Below are positions 1-9,366 of a DNA stretch of 64,000 nucleotides, one piece after another (position 1 is the first letter of the stretch; each line of letters starts with the position of its first letter). The stretch is from Citrobacter farmeri (GTDB lineage: Bacteria > Pseudomonadota > Gammaproteobacteria > Enterobacterales > Enterobacteriaceae): assembly GCF_019048065.1 (NCBI RefSeq), contig NZ_CP077291.1, forward strand, positions 3,038,001-3,102,000, read 5' to 3'. A program made the position numbers and the translations under genes. The notes under the pieces were generated by a model. It had not been told where the DNA came from. It did not search any database and saw only the letters and a program-made list of their open reading frames with translations.

Positions 1-137
1 CCCGCCCACACCGTGACCAGCTTTGAACTGTTAAACGAGTAGATGACCAGCATCAGCATCGGCGCATACAGAAAAGTAAATCCGAGGACCAGAATCACAA
101 TGCGCCAGGGCGAACGAATTACCGGTAAGTTGTTCAT
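1..137 (-). CDS. potI: Putrescine ABC transporter permease PotI (N-terminal part only)
   Basis: The window edge cuts this gene, leaving about 45 N-terminal codons. The visible residues begin MNNLPVIRSPWRIV and run into a hydrophobic first membrane helix. They match the start of E. coli PotI, an inner-membrane permease that pairs with PotH in the PotFGHI putrescine importer. The start codon overlaps the potH stop in an ATGA arrangement, so the two permeases are translationally coupled. Identification is by recall of the E. coli sequence; the rest of the gene lies outside the window. Confidence 0.95.
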   Translation of the reverse strand, partial: MNNLPVIRSPWRIVILVLGFTFLYAPMLMLVIYSFNSSKLVTVWA

Positions 138-1087
138 CCGTGGACCCCTCCACTTTTTTGCTGATGTTTGTGGAACCACATAATCGGTACGATCAATAGC
201 AATAGCATGACGATCGCGACCGCAGAGGCCACCGGCCAGTCGCGGTTGTTAAAGAACTCTTGCCATAGCACACGCCCAATCATGATGCTGTCTGGTCCGC
301 CGAGCAGTTCCGGGATCACAAACTCCCCCACCGCCGGAATGAACACCAGCATGGAACCGGCAATAATGCCGCCTTTGGTCAGCGGGACAATCACGCTAAA
401 GAAGGTTTTCAGCGGGCGCGCGCCCAGATCCAACGACGCTTCCACCAGCGAATAATCAATTCGCGTCAGGGCGGTATAAATCGGCAGCACCATAAACGGC
501 AAATAGGCATAGACAATGCCGATATACACCGCCAGATTGGTGTGCAGAATGGTCAGCGGCTGGTCAATCACCCCCAGCCACAGGAGAAAGTTATTCAGCA
601 CGCCGTTATTTTTCAGGATCCCCATCCAGGCATACACGCGGATCAGAAACGAGGTCCACGATGGCAGGATCACCAGCAACAGCAAAATATTACGCGTTGA
701 CGGCTTGCTGTGCGCCACCGCCCACGCCAGCGGATAGCCCAACAGCAGACAGCAAAGCGTCGAAATCCCCGCCACCTGTAGCGACTGCAAATAGGCGTCA
801 AAATAGAGCGGATCGTCCGTTAGCTGCAGGAAGTTACCGAGATTAAGGGTGATCGACAGTTGCCCATCAGCCCACGCCATCAGTTCGGTATACGGCGGGA
901 TCGCCCGCGCCATCTCCGCGAGACTGATTTTAAAGACGATCAGGAAAGGCAGCAGGAACAGCAGGATCAACCAGACGTAAGGCAGCGCAATCACCAGTTT
1001 GCGCCCGTGTTTCATCTGCACACGCGCCAGCCAGAGCGTAAAGCCGCCCGGCTTTTCCACGCGTGCCGGAGGTTCAAGTGTACTCAT
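134..1087 (-). CDS. potH: Putrescine ABC transporter permease PotH
   Basis: Inner-membrane permease of the PotFGHI putrescine importer, 317 residues, the same length as in E. coli. It has a cytoplasmic N-terminus, a membrane helix near residues 30-50, a long periplasmic loop and further helices. The binding-protein-dependent permease loop with the EAA-type motif (VEASLDLGA) lies near residue 215. A GTG at 1093 could add two residues, but AAGGAG overlaps that codon and is properly spaced for the ATG at 1087, which also gives the E. coli length. It lies 9 bases after potG and overlaps potI by four. Confidence 0.97.
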   Translation of the reverse strand: MSTLEPPARVEKPGGFTLWLARVQMKHGRKLVIALPYVWLILLFLLPFLIVFKISLAEMARAIPPYTELMAWADGQLSITLNLGNFLQLTDDPLYFDAYLQSLQVAGISTLCCLLLGYPLAWAVAHSKPSTRNILLLLVILPSWTSFLIRVYAWMGILKNNGVLNNFLLWLGVIDQPLTILHTNLAVYIGIVYAYLPFMVLPIYTALTRIDYSLVEASLDLGARPLKTFFSVIVPLTKGGIIAGSMLVFIPAVGEFVIPELLGGPDSIMIGRVLWQEFFNNRDWPVASAVAIVMLLLLIVPIMWFHKHQQKSGGVHG

Positions 1088-1096
1088 CTTCACTCC

Positions 1097-2230
1097 TTAA
1101 ACCGTCAACACCACACAGCTGTCCGCATCCCAGCACAAACGCACCTCATCGCCCCAGGTCGGCAGACCTTTGCGATAACGGTGAGCATTCTGCAACTGAG
1201 CACTGATCATCTGTCCGCTTTTCAGACGAACGTGATAAATGGAGAGATCGCCAAGATAGGCAATGTGCACCACTTCGCCAACGGCGAAGTTAAATCCGTC
1301 GGCAGGTGGCTCATCACACAGCATGATCTTTTCCGGGCGCAGCGCCACGTGAACTGGCACGTTGTCCACCACCGACGCATCCGGATCGACCTTCAGCGGA
1401 TGCACAAGTCCTGGGGAATACAGCACCAGACCGTCATCCTGACGCTCTTTGATAACTCCCTCAAACACGTTCACCGAGCCGATAAACTCTGCACTGTAGC
1501 GGGTGGTTGGATGCTCATAAATCTCTTCTGGCTCACCAATTTGCACGAACTTACCGCGGTTCATAATGGCAATGCGCCCGGCCATGGTCATCGCCTCTTC
1601 CTGATCGTGCGTCACCATCACGCAGGTCACGCCGACGCGCTCAAGGATATCGACCACTTCGAGCTGCATACGGTCGCGTAGCTTTTTATCCAGCGCGCCC
1701 ATCGGCTCGTCGAGTAACAGGAGTTTGGGCCGTTTTGCCAGGCTTCGCGCCAGAGCCACACGCTGACGCTGGCCGCCGGAAAGCTGATGCGGCTTGCGTT
1801 TGGCGAACTCTTGCATATGCACCAGACCCAGCATCTCTTCGACCCGGCTGGTGATTTCCGCTTTCGGCAATTTGTCCTGCTTCAGGCCAAAGGCGATATT
1901 CTGTTCGACCGTCATATGGGGAAACAGCGCATAGGACTGAAACATCATGTTGATGGGCCGTAAATAAGGCGGCACCTGGGACAGGTCAACACCGTCCAAC
2001 ATAATTTGTCCGGTCGTGGGTTGTTCAAACCCTGCCAGCATGCGCAGTAGCGTGGATTTTCCACAGCCTGATGCGCCCAGCAGGGCAAAGATTTCGCCTT
2101 TATAAATAGTCAGACTCACATCATCGACAGCGTGCTGACCTTCGAAGGATTTGGTCAGATTGCGGATTTCGAGGAGCGGCGTCAGCGCTTTACGGGTTTT
2201 CGCCTGCGGGCGTGGGGTGGCATCATTCAC
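1097..2230 (-). CDS. potG: Putrescine ABC transporter ATPase PotG
   Basis: ATP-binding subunit of the putrescine importer, 377 residues as in E. coli. The Walker A motif GASGCGKST is at residues 52-60, the signature LSGGQ near 154, and the Walker B LLLLDEP shortly after. A C-terminal TOBE-type regulatory domain follows from about residue 290, as in spermidine/putrescine ATPases. The start is GTG at 2230, with GGAG about 8 bases upstream; no in-frame ATG gives the family length. It sits between potF and potH in one operon. Confidence 0.97.
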   Translation of the reverse strand: MNDATPRPQAKTRKALTPLLEIRNLTKSFEGQHAVDDVSLTIYKGEIFALLGASGCGKSTLLRMLAGFEQPTTGQIMLDGVDLSQVPPYLRPINMMFQSYALFPHMTVEQNIAFGLKQDKLPKAEITSRVEEMLGLVHMQEFAKRKPHQLSGGQRQRVALARSLAKRPKLLLLDEPMGALDKKLRDRMQLEVVDILERVGVTCVMVTHDQEEAMTMAGRIAIMNRGKFVQIGEPEEIYEHPTTRYSAEFIGSVNVFEGVIKERQDDGLVLYSPGLVHPLKVDPDASVVDNVPVHVALRPEKIMLCDEPPADGFNFAVGEVVHIAYLGDLSIYHVRLKSGQMISAQLQNAHRYRKGLPTWGDEVRLCWDADSCVVLTV

Positions 2231-2287
2231 GGGGTGCTCTCCGGCAGCAACAAATCATGGTGCAAACGCACTTAAAAGGTGCGTTTT

Positions 2288-2313
2288 GCCGGGTAACGCA
2301 GCGCGTACCCGGC
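2288..2313 (-). terminator. potF-potG intergenic hairpin
   Basis: An 8-bp perfect stem (GCCGGGTA/TACCCGGC) with a 10-base loop lies in the 97-base gap between potF and potG. No strong U-run follows on the minus strand. It is therefore better read as an attenuating or RNA-stabilising hairpin that would favour excess binding protein over ATPase, as is common in ABC importer operons. The role is inferred. Confidence 0.5.
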
Positions 2314-2327
2314 TCTTCAACGGCGGA

Positions 2328-3440
2328 TTATTTACCGCTCTTCACCTTGGTCCAGGCACGCGTACGGACGCGGTCAATCTTCGGATCCTGAACTTTCAGG
2401 GTAAACATTTTCGCGCGTACGTCTGCTGGCGGATAAATGCCTGGATTATCACGCACTTCAGGACTCACCAGCGCCGTCGCCTCTTTGTTAGCATTCGCGT
2501 AGAACACATGGTCAGAGATATGCGCAATCACGTCCGGACGCAGTAAATAGTTGAGGAACTGATAGGCCTCGTCTTTATTTTTGGCATCTGCCGGCATCGC
2601 GAAAACGTCAAAGAAGGCCATCGCCCCTTCTTTTGGAATCGAGAAGGAGATATTGACGCCATTTTTCGCCTCTTTCGCCCGGTTGGCGGCCTGCCAGACA
2701 TCCCCTGCCCAACCAATCGCCACGCAGGTGTCGCCATTCGCCAGGTCGTTGATGTACTGCGAGGAGTGGAAGTAGCGGATATTCGGACGCAGCTTAAGCA
2801 GCAGATCGGTGGCCGGGCCCGTGTAATCGTCCGCTTTGGTGCTGTTCGGATCTTTACCCAGATAGTTCAGCACGGTTGCAAACACCTCTTCCGGCGCATC
2901 GAGGAAAGAGACGCCGCAGCTCTTCAGCTTTTCGAGATTTTCCGGCTTCAGCACCAGATCCCAGCTGTTGACCGGAGCATCTGCACCGAGCACCGCTTTC
3001 ACTTTATCGACGTTATAGCCAATACCGGTGGTTGCCCACATATACGGCATGGCAAATTTATTGTCCGGGTCATGTTTGGCGACCAGTTTCAGCAGTTCCG
3101 GATCGAGGTTTTTCCAGCCCGGCAGCTTGCTCTTATCCAGCGGCTGAAAGACCCCTGCCGTCAACTGGCGCTCAAGGAAGCTCGCGGAAGGCACCACCAG
3201 GTCAAAACCGGTGCTGCCAGCCATCAGTTTGCCTTCCAGCACTTCGTTGGAGTCAAAAACGTCGTAGACGACTTTGATGCCGGTCTCTTTCTCAAAATTA
3301 GCAACCGTATCCGGCGCAATATAGTCAGACCAGTTATAGATATGGAGTGTTTTTTGTTCCGCAGCGAGCGTGCCGGCAGAGACGGCCATCAGAGCGCCCG
3401 CAACCAGACCCGATAGCCATTTTTTATTTAAGGCGGTCAT
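2328..3440 (-). CDS. potF: Putrescine-binding periplasmic protein PotF
   Basis: Periplasmic binding protein delivering putrescine to PotGHI, 370 residues as in E. coli. A typical signal peptide covers residues 1 to about 26 (basic MTALNKKW, hydrophobic core, cleavage near TLAA). The mature protein has the family's LHIYNWSDYI start, which includes ligand-pocket aromatic residues. It is the first gene of potFGHI; its promoter must lie in 3441-3803. Confidence 0.97.
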   Translation of the reverse strand: MTALNKKWLSGLVAGALMAVSAGTLAAEQKTLHIYNWSDYIAPDTVANFEKETGIKVVYDVFDSNEVLEGKLMAGSTGFDLVVPSASFLERQLTAGVFQPLDKSKLPGWKNLDPELLKLVAKHDPDNKFAMPYMWATTGIGYNVDKVKAVLGADAPVNSWDLVLKPENLEKLKSCGVSFLDAPEEVFATVLNYLGKDPNSTKADDYTGPATDLLLKLRPNIRYFHSSQYINDLANGDTCVAIGWAGDVWQAANRAKEAKNGVNISFSIPKEGAMAFFDVFAMPADAKNKDEAYQFLNYLLRPDVIAHISDHVFYANANKEATALVSPEVRDNPGIYPPADVRAKMFTLKVQDPKIDRVRTRAWTKVKSGK

Positions 3441-3803
3441 AATCTCTTTCCTTATGAAAGTTCGTTAACAAACGAACCAAAAAAGTTGCACTCAAGGCTA
3501 TGCAAGAAACGTGCATAGTTTGTCATTCGGTAAACACCAGGAAGAGTTGACGCTCCCCCAACCGTTATTGCTCGCTGTGATTAAGCTTCGCAAGAATAAC
3601 TTTAGCCAGGGTTTCAGGCTATAGCCCAGATTAAAAAACGCCTTTTATCAATTTTTTATGCAATTTATGTCTATGTGATAAAGCGAAACGGCGGGAAAGG
3701 AGGTGAATAATTCTTTAAATAAAGGTTAAATGCAGAATAAAAGAACGTAAACCGCAGCCACTCTGGCAGCGACTGCGCTATACGGTCATACTTCAAGTTG
3801 AAA
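3441..3803. other. Gene-free gap between potF and ybjN
   Basis: About 360 bases hold the potF promoter region (minus strand) and the 3' flank of ybjN. I see AT-rich stretches around 3600-3720 but no convincing ORF, RNA gene or strong hairpin. The potF ribosome-binding site AAGG lies just before its ATG. Confidence 0.5.
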
Positions 3804-4280
3804 TCAGTGAAGAAAATGGTTCTCAGCGCCGCTTTTTTGCGTCTCTTCTTCGGCCGTGAACAGCATCTGGTGCGCGCCAGCTTCCAGAATGACCATGGAT
3901 ATCTGCTCTTCGCTCTGGCGTACGAACCATTCAAACTGCGCGTAAGTCACCCCCTGCATAACGGATAAAGACTGGCAAACCACCAGCTTTGGCAGATTAT
4001 CATCCTGCATATCCAGAAACGCTTTTACGGTGAGGGAGCTGGCATTAATGGCAGACAGATCCGCCGCCAGTGGCAGTAACGCAGAAGGCCTCACTTCCGC
4101 CATCGCGGAAAACAGCAGTGTATTATCGACGAGATCTAACTTCGCATCGTAGATGCCGTCAAAATTTTGCATGTGAGGTAAATGCAGTGCCTGGCAGGTA
4201 TCACATTCAAAAAAACTCATGCCCAGGTCGTCGAGCCATTGCCGCAACGTATCCAGAGTGGGAACGACCAATTCTGTCAT
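3804..4280 (-). CDS. ybjN: YbjN family protein (stress and motility-associated regulator-like protein)
   Basis: 158 residues, as in E. coli YbjN, a small soluble protein of the YbjN/DUF1790 family. In E. coli its level affects motility, biofilm and stress responses, but its biochemical role is unknown. The sequence is acidic, with no signal peptide or membrane helix. The C-terminal 15 residues diverge most from E. coli. It follows rimK after an 89-base gap and is the last gene of the ybjC-nfsA-rimK-ybjN group. The ribosome-binding site is weak, with AGAGG about 13 bases upstream. Confidence 0.93.
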   Translation of the reverse strand: MTELVVPTLDTLRQWLDDLGMSFFECDTCQALHLPHMQNFDGIYDAKLDLVDNTLLFSAMAEVRPSALLPLAADLSAINASSLTVKAFLDMQDDNLPKLVVCQSLSVMQGVTYAQFEWFVRQSEEQISMVILEAGAHQMLFTAEEETQKSGAENHFLH

Positions 4281-4369
4281 AATAATGTGCTACCTCTTGC
4301 GATGAAAAAATACCGGCACAGCTTACGCAAAAAGTGTTCGTCATTCCACGATCATCGGCGATATTAAGA

Positions 4370-5272
4370 CTAGCCACCCGTTTTGAGACAAAATTCAGAC
4401 GTCGCGTGGCGCTCGATCCACTGAATCATTCGTCCGGCGATATCGATGCCGGTGGTTTTTTCGATCCCTTCCAGACCCGGAGATGCATTCACCTCCATCA
4501 CCAGCGGGCCGCGCTCGGCGCGTAAAATATCGACACCGGCGACATCAAGCGCCATCGTCTGCGCGGCTTTTATCGCAATCTCTCGTTCACGGGGGGTAAT
4601 GTTGGCAATGCAGGCCACGCCGCCGCGATGCAGATTAGAGCGAAAGTCGCCGTCTTTCGCCCGCCGTTCGATAGCGGCGACCACCTCGTCCCCCACCACC
4701 AGGCAGCGAATATCGCGACCTTTGGCCTCTTGAATATATTCCTGCACCAGAATGTGGGCGTTAAGCCCCCGGAAGGCATCCACGACGCTCTCAGCGGCCT
4801 GACGGGTTTCGGCTAACACCACGCCAATCCCCTGAGTGCCTTCCACCAACTTCACCACCAGCGGCGCACCGCCGACCATATCGATCAGATCGCTGGTGTC
4901 ATCCGGCGAGTGAGCAATGCCGGTAATCGGGAGATCGATGCCCTGACGTGCCAGCAACTGCAACGAGCGCAGCTTATCGCGCGCGCGGGTAATCGCCACG
5001 GATTCATTTAGCGGATAACTACCCAGCATTTCAAACTGGCGCAGCGCCGCCGTCCCGTAAAAGGTGATAGCCGAACCGATACGCGGGATGACAGCATCAA
5101 AATGAGGCAATTTGCGCCCTTTATAGTGAATCGATGACGCTGCCGGATTGATGTTCATATAGCAGGAAAGCGGATCGAGTATTTCGACCAGATGGCCGCG
5201 CTTCATCGCGGCTTCCCGCAGGCGCTTACATGAATAGAGCGTTCCATCCCGGGACAATATGGCAATTTTCAC
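4370..5272 (-). CDS. rimK: Ribosomal protein S6 alpha-L-glutamate ligase RimK
   Basis: ATP-grasp ligase, 300 residues, that adds glutamate residues to the C-terminus of ribosomal protein S6. The N-terminal preATP-grasp domain starts [10 protein letters not shown]. The ATP-grasp core includes [11 protein letters not shown] (about 141-151) and the magnesium-binding stretch [13 protein letters not shown] near 255-268. Length and motifs equal E. coli RimK. It lies 60 bases after nfsA on the same strand. Confidence 0.97.
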   Translation of the reverse strand: MKIAILSRDGTLYSCKRLREAAMKRGHLVEILDPLSCYMNINPAASSIHYKGRKLPHFDAVIPRIGSAITFYGTAALRQFEMLGSYPLNESVAITRARDKLRSLQLLARQGIDLPITGIAHSPDDTSDLIDMVGGAPLVVKLVEGTQGIGVVLAETRQAAESVVDAFRGLNAHILVQEYIQEAKGRDIRCLVVGDEVVAAIERRAKDGDFRSNLHRGGVACIANITPREREIAIKAAQTMALDVAGVDILRAERGPLVMEVNASPGLEGIEKTTGIDIAGRMIQWIERHATSEFCLKTGG

Positions 5273-5332
5273 CCTGCACCTCTCTGCATAACCCGATCAA
5301 CATCCCGTGTATCATACACAGCGGCGGAATTT

Positions 5333-6055
5333 TTAGCGCGTGGCCCAACCCTGTTTATGCAAATATTCCAGGATAAATGGACGATTTTCCTTAATCAGCG
5401 TGCGGCGGATATGATCGCTCCAGGTGTCACGACGGGTATTGCTGCCGCGGTTGAGATAATATTGCGCGAGCTGTTCGTCATAGTCTGCCAGCGCATCCTT
5501 GTCGAGCGGCTGATAGTGGTTCTCGTGCATCACAATCGCCGCTGGCAGGCGCGGTTTCAGATCCGGGTTATCGGCAGGCCAGCCCAGGCACAATCCAAAC
5601 AGCGGCAATACGTGTTTTGGCAGTGCCAGTAATTCGGTGACAGACTCGATGTTATTGCGCAGCCCTCCGATATAGACCCCGCCCAGCCCCAGGGATTCCG
5701 CCGCCGTCAGCGCGTTTTGCGCCATCATCGCCGTATCCACCACCCCCAGCAGCAACTGCTCTGCAAGACCTAATTGCGCTTCAGGACAAATCTGCAGATG
5801 GCGATTGAAATCCGCGCAGAAAACCCAAAACTCGGCAGCCTGTGCAACATGCTGCTGACCCCCGGTTAATGGCACCAGCGCGTCACGTAGCGCGGGATCG
5901 GTAATGCGAATGATTGACGTACACTGCAAAAAGCTGGAGCTGGACGTCGCCTGAGCGGCAGCCAGAATCGCTTCTCGCTGCTCAGGCGTAATCGGTTGAT
6001 CGGTGTAATGACGAATCGAACGGTGACGACGCAGAAGGTTAATGGTTGGAGTCAT
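5333..6055 (-). CDS. nfsA: Oxygen-insensitive NADPH nitroreductase NfsA
   Basis: FMN flavoprotein, 240 residues, of the nitroreductase/FRP family. It reduces nitro compounds and quinones by two-electron transfer from NADPH. The RRHRSIRHYTDQPI stretch at the N-terminus is the family's FMN phosphate-binding start, and the GGVYIGGLRNN segment near 130 is typical. Its start overlaps the end of ybjC by 17 bases, so translation of the two is coupled. In E. coli this operon responds to SoxS/MarA; I did not identify the box here with confidence. Confidence 0.96.
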   Translation of the reverse strand: MTPTINLLRRHRSIRHYTDQPITPEQREAILAAAQATSSSSFLQCTSIIRITDPALRDALVPLTGGQQHVAQAAEFWVFCADFNRHLQICPEAQLGLAEQLLLGVVDTAMMAQNALTAAESLGLGGVYIGGLRNNIESVTELLALPKHVLPLFGLCLGWPADNPDLKPRLPAAIVMHENHYQPLDKDALADYDEQLAQYYLNRGSNTRRDTWSDHIRRTLIKENRPFILEYLHKQGWATR

Positions 6056-6326
6056 TCTTTTTTTCTCTGTCTGAATGGGATGAATCGGATGAGGGCTTCA
6101 TCAACTGTGGCGCCAGCCGCTGCGCGACGTGCCAGACGAACACCAGCGCGGCTGGGATCATTAACAGTACGCCCAGAAAAAGCATGGCGACGACCGCAAG
6201 CGAGGTGTTAAACGGGGCGGGAAGCGTCAGATAGCGATTCAGCGACAGCAAAGCCAGCGCCAGAAGCACCATCCCCACCACTTCAAGAATCAATACACTT
6301 TTCGGTAACGCGCCAATCGTACGCAC
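6039..6326 (-). CDS. ybjC: Small inner-membrane protein YbjC
   Basis: DUF1418 protein with two predicted membrane helices (about residues 9-30 and 40-62) and a charged C-terminal tail. I place the start at GTG 6326, preceded by AGAGG. That gives 95 residues, the E. coli length, whereas an upstream ATG at 6350 would add an eight-residue extension not seen in E. coli. It is the first gene of ybjC-nfsA-rimK-ybjN and overlaps nfsA by 17 bases. Function unknown. Confidence 0.9.
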   Translation of the reverse strand: MRTIGALPKSVLILEVVGMVLLALALLSLNRYLTLPAPFNTSLAVVAMLFLGVLLMIPAALVFVWHVAQRLAPQLMKPSSDSSHSDREKKNDSNH

Positions 6327-6498
6327 AGGAAGCCCTCTTTTGTGAGACATAGTGTAAGGCGTTCAGCGTGAATGTGTTTAACAGATATAGACTAAATGTA
6401 TCAAAGTAAAAGGTGCAACCTACTGTTCAAGGCTGACGATTAGCGTCATCATAGCAGCCATTCGCCGTCAGGCTTTGAGTTCGAGGAGAGAGACTACA

Positions 6499-6762
6499 AT
6501 GTTCACCGTTATTTTTGGCCGCCCGGGTTGCCCTTACTGTGTCCGCGCAAAAGAACTGGCAGAAAAACTGAGCAACGAGCGCGAAGATTTCAACTATCGC
6601 TACATCGACATCCACGCGGAAGGCATCACCAAAGCGGATCTGGAAAAGACCGTCGGTAAACCGGTTGAAACCGTGCCGCAGATTTTTGTCGATCAGAAAC
6701 ACATCGGCGGTTGCACCGATTTTGAAGCCTGGGCGAAAGAGAATCTGAACCTGTTCGCCTGA
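6499..6762 (+). CDS. grxA: Glutaredoxin 1
   Basis: Glutathione-dependent disulfide reductase of 87 residues with the redox motif CPYC at residues 11-14. It also has the cis-proline region TVPQIFVD and the glutathione-binding GG followed by C-TDF. It reduces ribonucleotide reductase and, in E. coli, resets oxidised OxyR. The start at 6499 is set by GAGGAGAG at 6483-6490; the 10-residue upstream extension is not family-like. E. coli has GGYTDF where this protein has GGCTDF, so it carries one extra cysteine. It is divergent from ybjC. Confidence 0.96.
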   Translation: MFTVIFGRPGCPYCVRAKELAEKLSNEREDFNYRYIDIHAEGITKADLEKTVGKPVETVPQIFVDQKHIGGCTDFEAWAKENLNLFA

Positions 6763-6778
6763 GTGCTGTGAGTGATGT

Positions 6779-6812
6779 AATAACGCCCTCTTCGGAGGGC
6801 GTTATTGATTTT
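6779..6812 (+). terminator. grxA rho-independent terminator
   Basis: A perfect 12-bp stem (6779-6790 with 6795-6806) closed by a TTCG tetraloop is followed by GATTTTTT. It terminates grxA. The convergent gene ybjM stops inside the right arm at 6802. Confidence 0.95.
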
Positions 6813-7179
6813 TTCGCTGTCGCGGCCTGAACAGGCTACTGATGAACAGGAAGCACAAGGCACCCAACGCACACCAGAACACCGCGCTGAATAACCACGC
6901 CATCTCCTGCCATAGCGAGCGAGTGGGCGTAAAGAAAAGACGCGTCAGCAGCAAACAACAAGGTGCTGCAAGCATCGCACCGAGGAGCGGTTTGATCACC
7001 TCCCGACGATGAGAGCAAAAACTGGCCACCGCGCCTGGCAGCGTAAAAAACAGTAGTCCCATTTCTGGATGCCCGGCGGCCCGAAATGCCCCTTTCATGT
7101 TCATCGTCAGAAAAAGACAGACAACCACAAAGAGCACAAAGCAGCAGACCGCACCTACCCAACCATGTTTATATTTCAA
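6802..7179 (-). CDS. ybjM: Inner-membrane protein YbjM
   Basis: 125 residues, as in E. coli YbjM, a small inner-membrane protein of unknown function. About four hydrophobic helices span residues 8-27, 40-56, 66-84 and 93-114, and the C-terminal tail is basic (RPRQRKNQ). It is convergent with grxA, and its stop codon lies inside the grxA terminator. Confidence 0.9.
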   Translation of the reverse strand: MKYKHGWVGAVCCFVLFVVVCLFLTMNMKGAFRAAGHPEMGLLFFTLPGAVASFCSHRREVIKPLLGAMLAAPCCLLLTRLFFTPTRSLWQEMAWLFSAVFWCALGALCFLFISSLFRPRQRKNQ

Positions 7180-7446
7180 TCATTTCTCCTGACACTGTCT
7201 CTATCGAACACACTTTTCGCCAGTGGCGTCCAGTCAGATAAAGCCGTTCAGCATTCCGTGCCAAAATACGCCAACACGATTCTTATAGCCGTTGATACGT
7301 AATGAGATTAAACTAACCAAATATATTGTTGTGTTGCTTATATTCGGGGCGTGAATATGTAACAATCCCCTTAATTGATGGCAAAAACAGTAGCCTAAAT
7401 AACCATTTCTTTCAACAGCTTACTCGTAAACAAGAAGTTAGTCTCC

Positions 7447-9132
7447 GTGAATATAAACGTCGCCGATTTGTTAAATGGGAATTACATCCTGTTATTATTT
7501 GTTGTACTGGCTCTCGGCCTGTGTCTCGGTAAATTGCGACTGGGTTCTGTCCAACTGGGTAATTCCATTGGCGTTTTAGTCGTCTCTCTCTTATTAGGGC
7601 AACAGCATTTCAGTATTAACACCGACGCACTGAATTTGGGCTTCATGCTGTTTATTTTTTGTGTCGGCGTCGAGGCGGGTCCTAACTTTTTTTCCATTTT
7701 TTTTCGGGATGGGAAAAATTACCTGATGCTGGCTCTGGTAATGGTCGGCAGTGCGCTGCTGATCGCCCTGGGGCTGGGTAAGCTATTCGGCTGGGACATC
7801 GGCCTGACGGCCGGTATGCTGGCAGGCTCAATGACGTCTACCCCCGTTCTGGTTGGCGCTGGCGATACGTTACGCCATTTCGGGATGGAGAGTGCGCAGC
7901 TTTCCAGGGCGCTGGATAACCTGAGTCTGGGCTACGCGCTGACTTACCTGATTGGCCTGGTCAGTCTGATCGTCGGCGCACGCTATCTGCCGAAATTACA
8001 GCATCAGGATCTACAAACCAGTGCCCAGCAGATTGCCCGTGAACGCGGCCTGGACACTGACACGAACCGGAAGGTATACCTGCCGGTCATTCGCGCTTAC
8101 CGTGTCGGCCCTGAACTGGTAGCCTGGACCGATGGAAAAAACCTGCGTGAGCTCGGTATTTACCGCGCGACCGGTTGCTACATTGAACGCATCCGTCGCA
8201 ACGGTATTCTGGCAAACCCGGACGGCGATGCGGTATTGCAGATGGGCGATGAGATTGCGCTTGTCGGCTATCCGGATGCTCATGCCCGTCTCGACCCCAG
8301 CTTTCGTAACGGCAAAGAGGTTTTCGACCGTGACCTGCTCGACATGCGGATCGTCACGGAAGAAATCGTAGTGAAAAACCACAACGCGGTGGGACGCCGG
8401 CTTGCTCAACTGAAGCTCACCGACCACGGCTGCTTCCTGAACCGCGTGATTCGTTCGCAGATTGAAATGCCAATTGATGACAACGTGGTACTCAACAAAG
8501 GCGACGTATTGCAGGTCAGCGGCGATGCGCGTCGCGTAAAAACAATCGCCGACCGCATCGGCTTTATCTCGATTCACAGCCAGGTTACCGATCTGCTGGC
8601 CTTCTGCGCATTCTTTATTATTGGTCTGATGATCGGCATGATCACCTTCCAGTTCAGCAACTTCAGTTTCGGCATTGGTAATGCGGCAGGGTTGCTGTTC
8701 GCCGGGATCATGCTGGGCTTCCTGCGAGCAAACCATCCCACGTTTGGTTACATCCCGCAGGGCGCACTGAATATGGTGAAAGAGTTCGGCCTAATGGTCT
8801 TCATGGCAGGCGTTGGCCTGAGCGCGGGCAGCGGCATTGGTCATGGTCTGGGAGCGATCGGTGGTCAAATGCTGATTGCCGGGCTGATCGTCAGTCTGGT
8901 GCCAGTGATCATTTGCTTCCTGTTCGGTGCTTATGTTCTGCGCATGAACCGGGCACTCCTTTTTGGTGCCATGATGGGGGCACGTACCTGTGCACCCGCG
9001 ATGGAAATCATCAGCGATACCGCACGCAGCAACATCCCGGCACTCGGTTATGCTGGCACCTACGCGATAGCCAACGTGCTGCTGACACTGGCAGGGACAC
9101 TCATCATCATCATCTGGCCAGGCTTAGGATAA
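7447..9132 (+). CDS. ybjL: Putative AspT/YidE/YbjL-family transporter
   Basis: 561-residue inner-membrane protein of the aspartate:alanine exchanger family, the same length as E. coli YbjL. Two blocks of membrane helices (about 1-190 and 375-561) flank two TrkA-C (RCK_C) domains near 200-370, as the family requires. The duplicated GxxxGAGxG-like helical hairpins (for example [17 protein letters not shown]) are visible. The start is GTG at 7447, giving the E. coli N-terminus. The substrate is not known. It lies just upstream of rybB on the same strand. Confidence 0.94.
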   Translation: MNINVADLLNGNYILLLFVVLALGLCLGKLRLGSVQLGNSIGVLVVSLLLGQQHFSINTDALNLGFMLFIFCVGVEAGPNFFSIFFRDGKNYLMLALVMVGSALLIALGLGKLFGWDIGLTAGMLAGSMTSTPVLVGAGDTLRHFGMESAQLSRALDNLSLGYALTYLIGLVSLIVGARYLPKLQHQDLQTSAQQIARERGLDTDTNRKVYLPVIRAYRVGPELVAWTDGKNLRELGIYRATGCYIERIRRNGILANPDGDAVLQMGDEIALVGYPDAHARLDPSFRNGKEVFDRDLLDMRIVTEEIVVKNHNAVGRRLAQLKLTDHGCFLNRVIRSQIEMPIDDNVVLNKGDVLQVSGDARRVKTIADRIGFISIHSQVTDLLAFCAFFIIGLMIGMITFQFSNFSFGIGNAAGLLFAGIMLGFLRANHPTFGYIPQGALNMVKEFGLMVFMAGVGLSAGSGIGHGLGAIGGQMLIAGLIVSLVPVIICFLFGAYVLRMNRALLFGAMMGARTCAPAMEIISDTARSNIPALGYAGTYAIANVLLTLAGTLIIIIWPGLG

Positions 9133-9174
9133 AACTGAAGTTGCCCCTTAAGTGAAAATTTTTTGCAGATACGT

Positions 9175-9203
9175 AGAACTTTTCCTCAAGGCGTCAGTCA
9201 TAA
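9175..9203 (+). promoter_or_regulatory. Sigma-E promoter of rybB
   Basis: The -35-like AGAACTT (9175-9181) is separated by 16 bases from TCATAA (9198-9203), which lies six bases before the conserved 5' end of rybB. This fits the RpoE pattern GGAACTT...TCTRA known for rybB in E. coli. Confidence 0.8.
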
Positions 9204-9208
9204 CTAGT

Positions 9209-9287
9209 GCCACTGCTTTTCTTTGATGTCCCCAATTTGTGGAGCCCATCAACCCCGCCGTTTTGGTTCAAGGTTGATGGGTTTTTT
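9209..9287 (+). ncRNA. rybB: RybB small regulatory RNA
   Basis: A 79-base Hfq-dependent sRNA, nearly identical to E. coli RybB from memory. The 5' seed begins GCCACTGCTTTTCTTTGA. The terminator pairs CCCATCAACC (9245-9254) with GGTTGATGGG (9272-9281) and ends in a T run. RybB is made under envelope stress and silences outer-membrane protein mRNAs. It sits in its usual place downstream of ybjL, but an accessory island separates it from rcdA. Confidence 0.97.
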
Positions 9288-9366
9288 GTTGCCTGAAAGT
9301 TATACCTTTAAAATCAAATCATAAGAGCACTACTTCGGTACGAGTAGCGACAACATGGCGGCTGCG

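Noticed and set aside
860..1681. 273-codon open frame on the plus strand opposite potH and potG
   Set aside because: It is His/Arg/Gln-rich, shows no family features, and lies entirely antisense to two well-conserved genes.
8011..8736. 241-codon open frame antisense to ybjL
   Set aside because: It is a shadow of the conserved ybjL reading frame, with no ribosome-binding site or recognisable domain.
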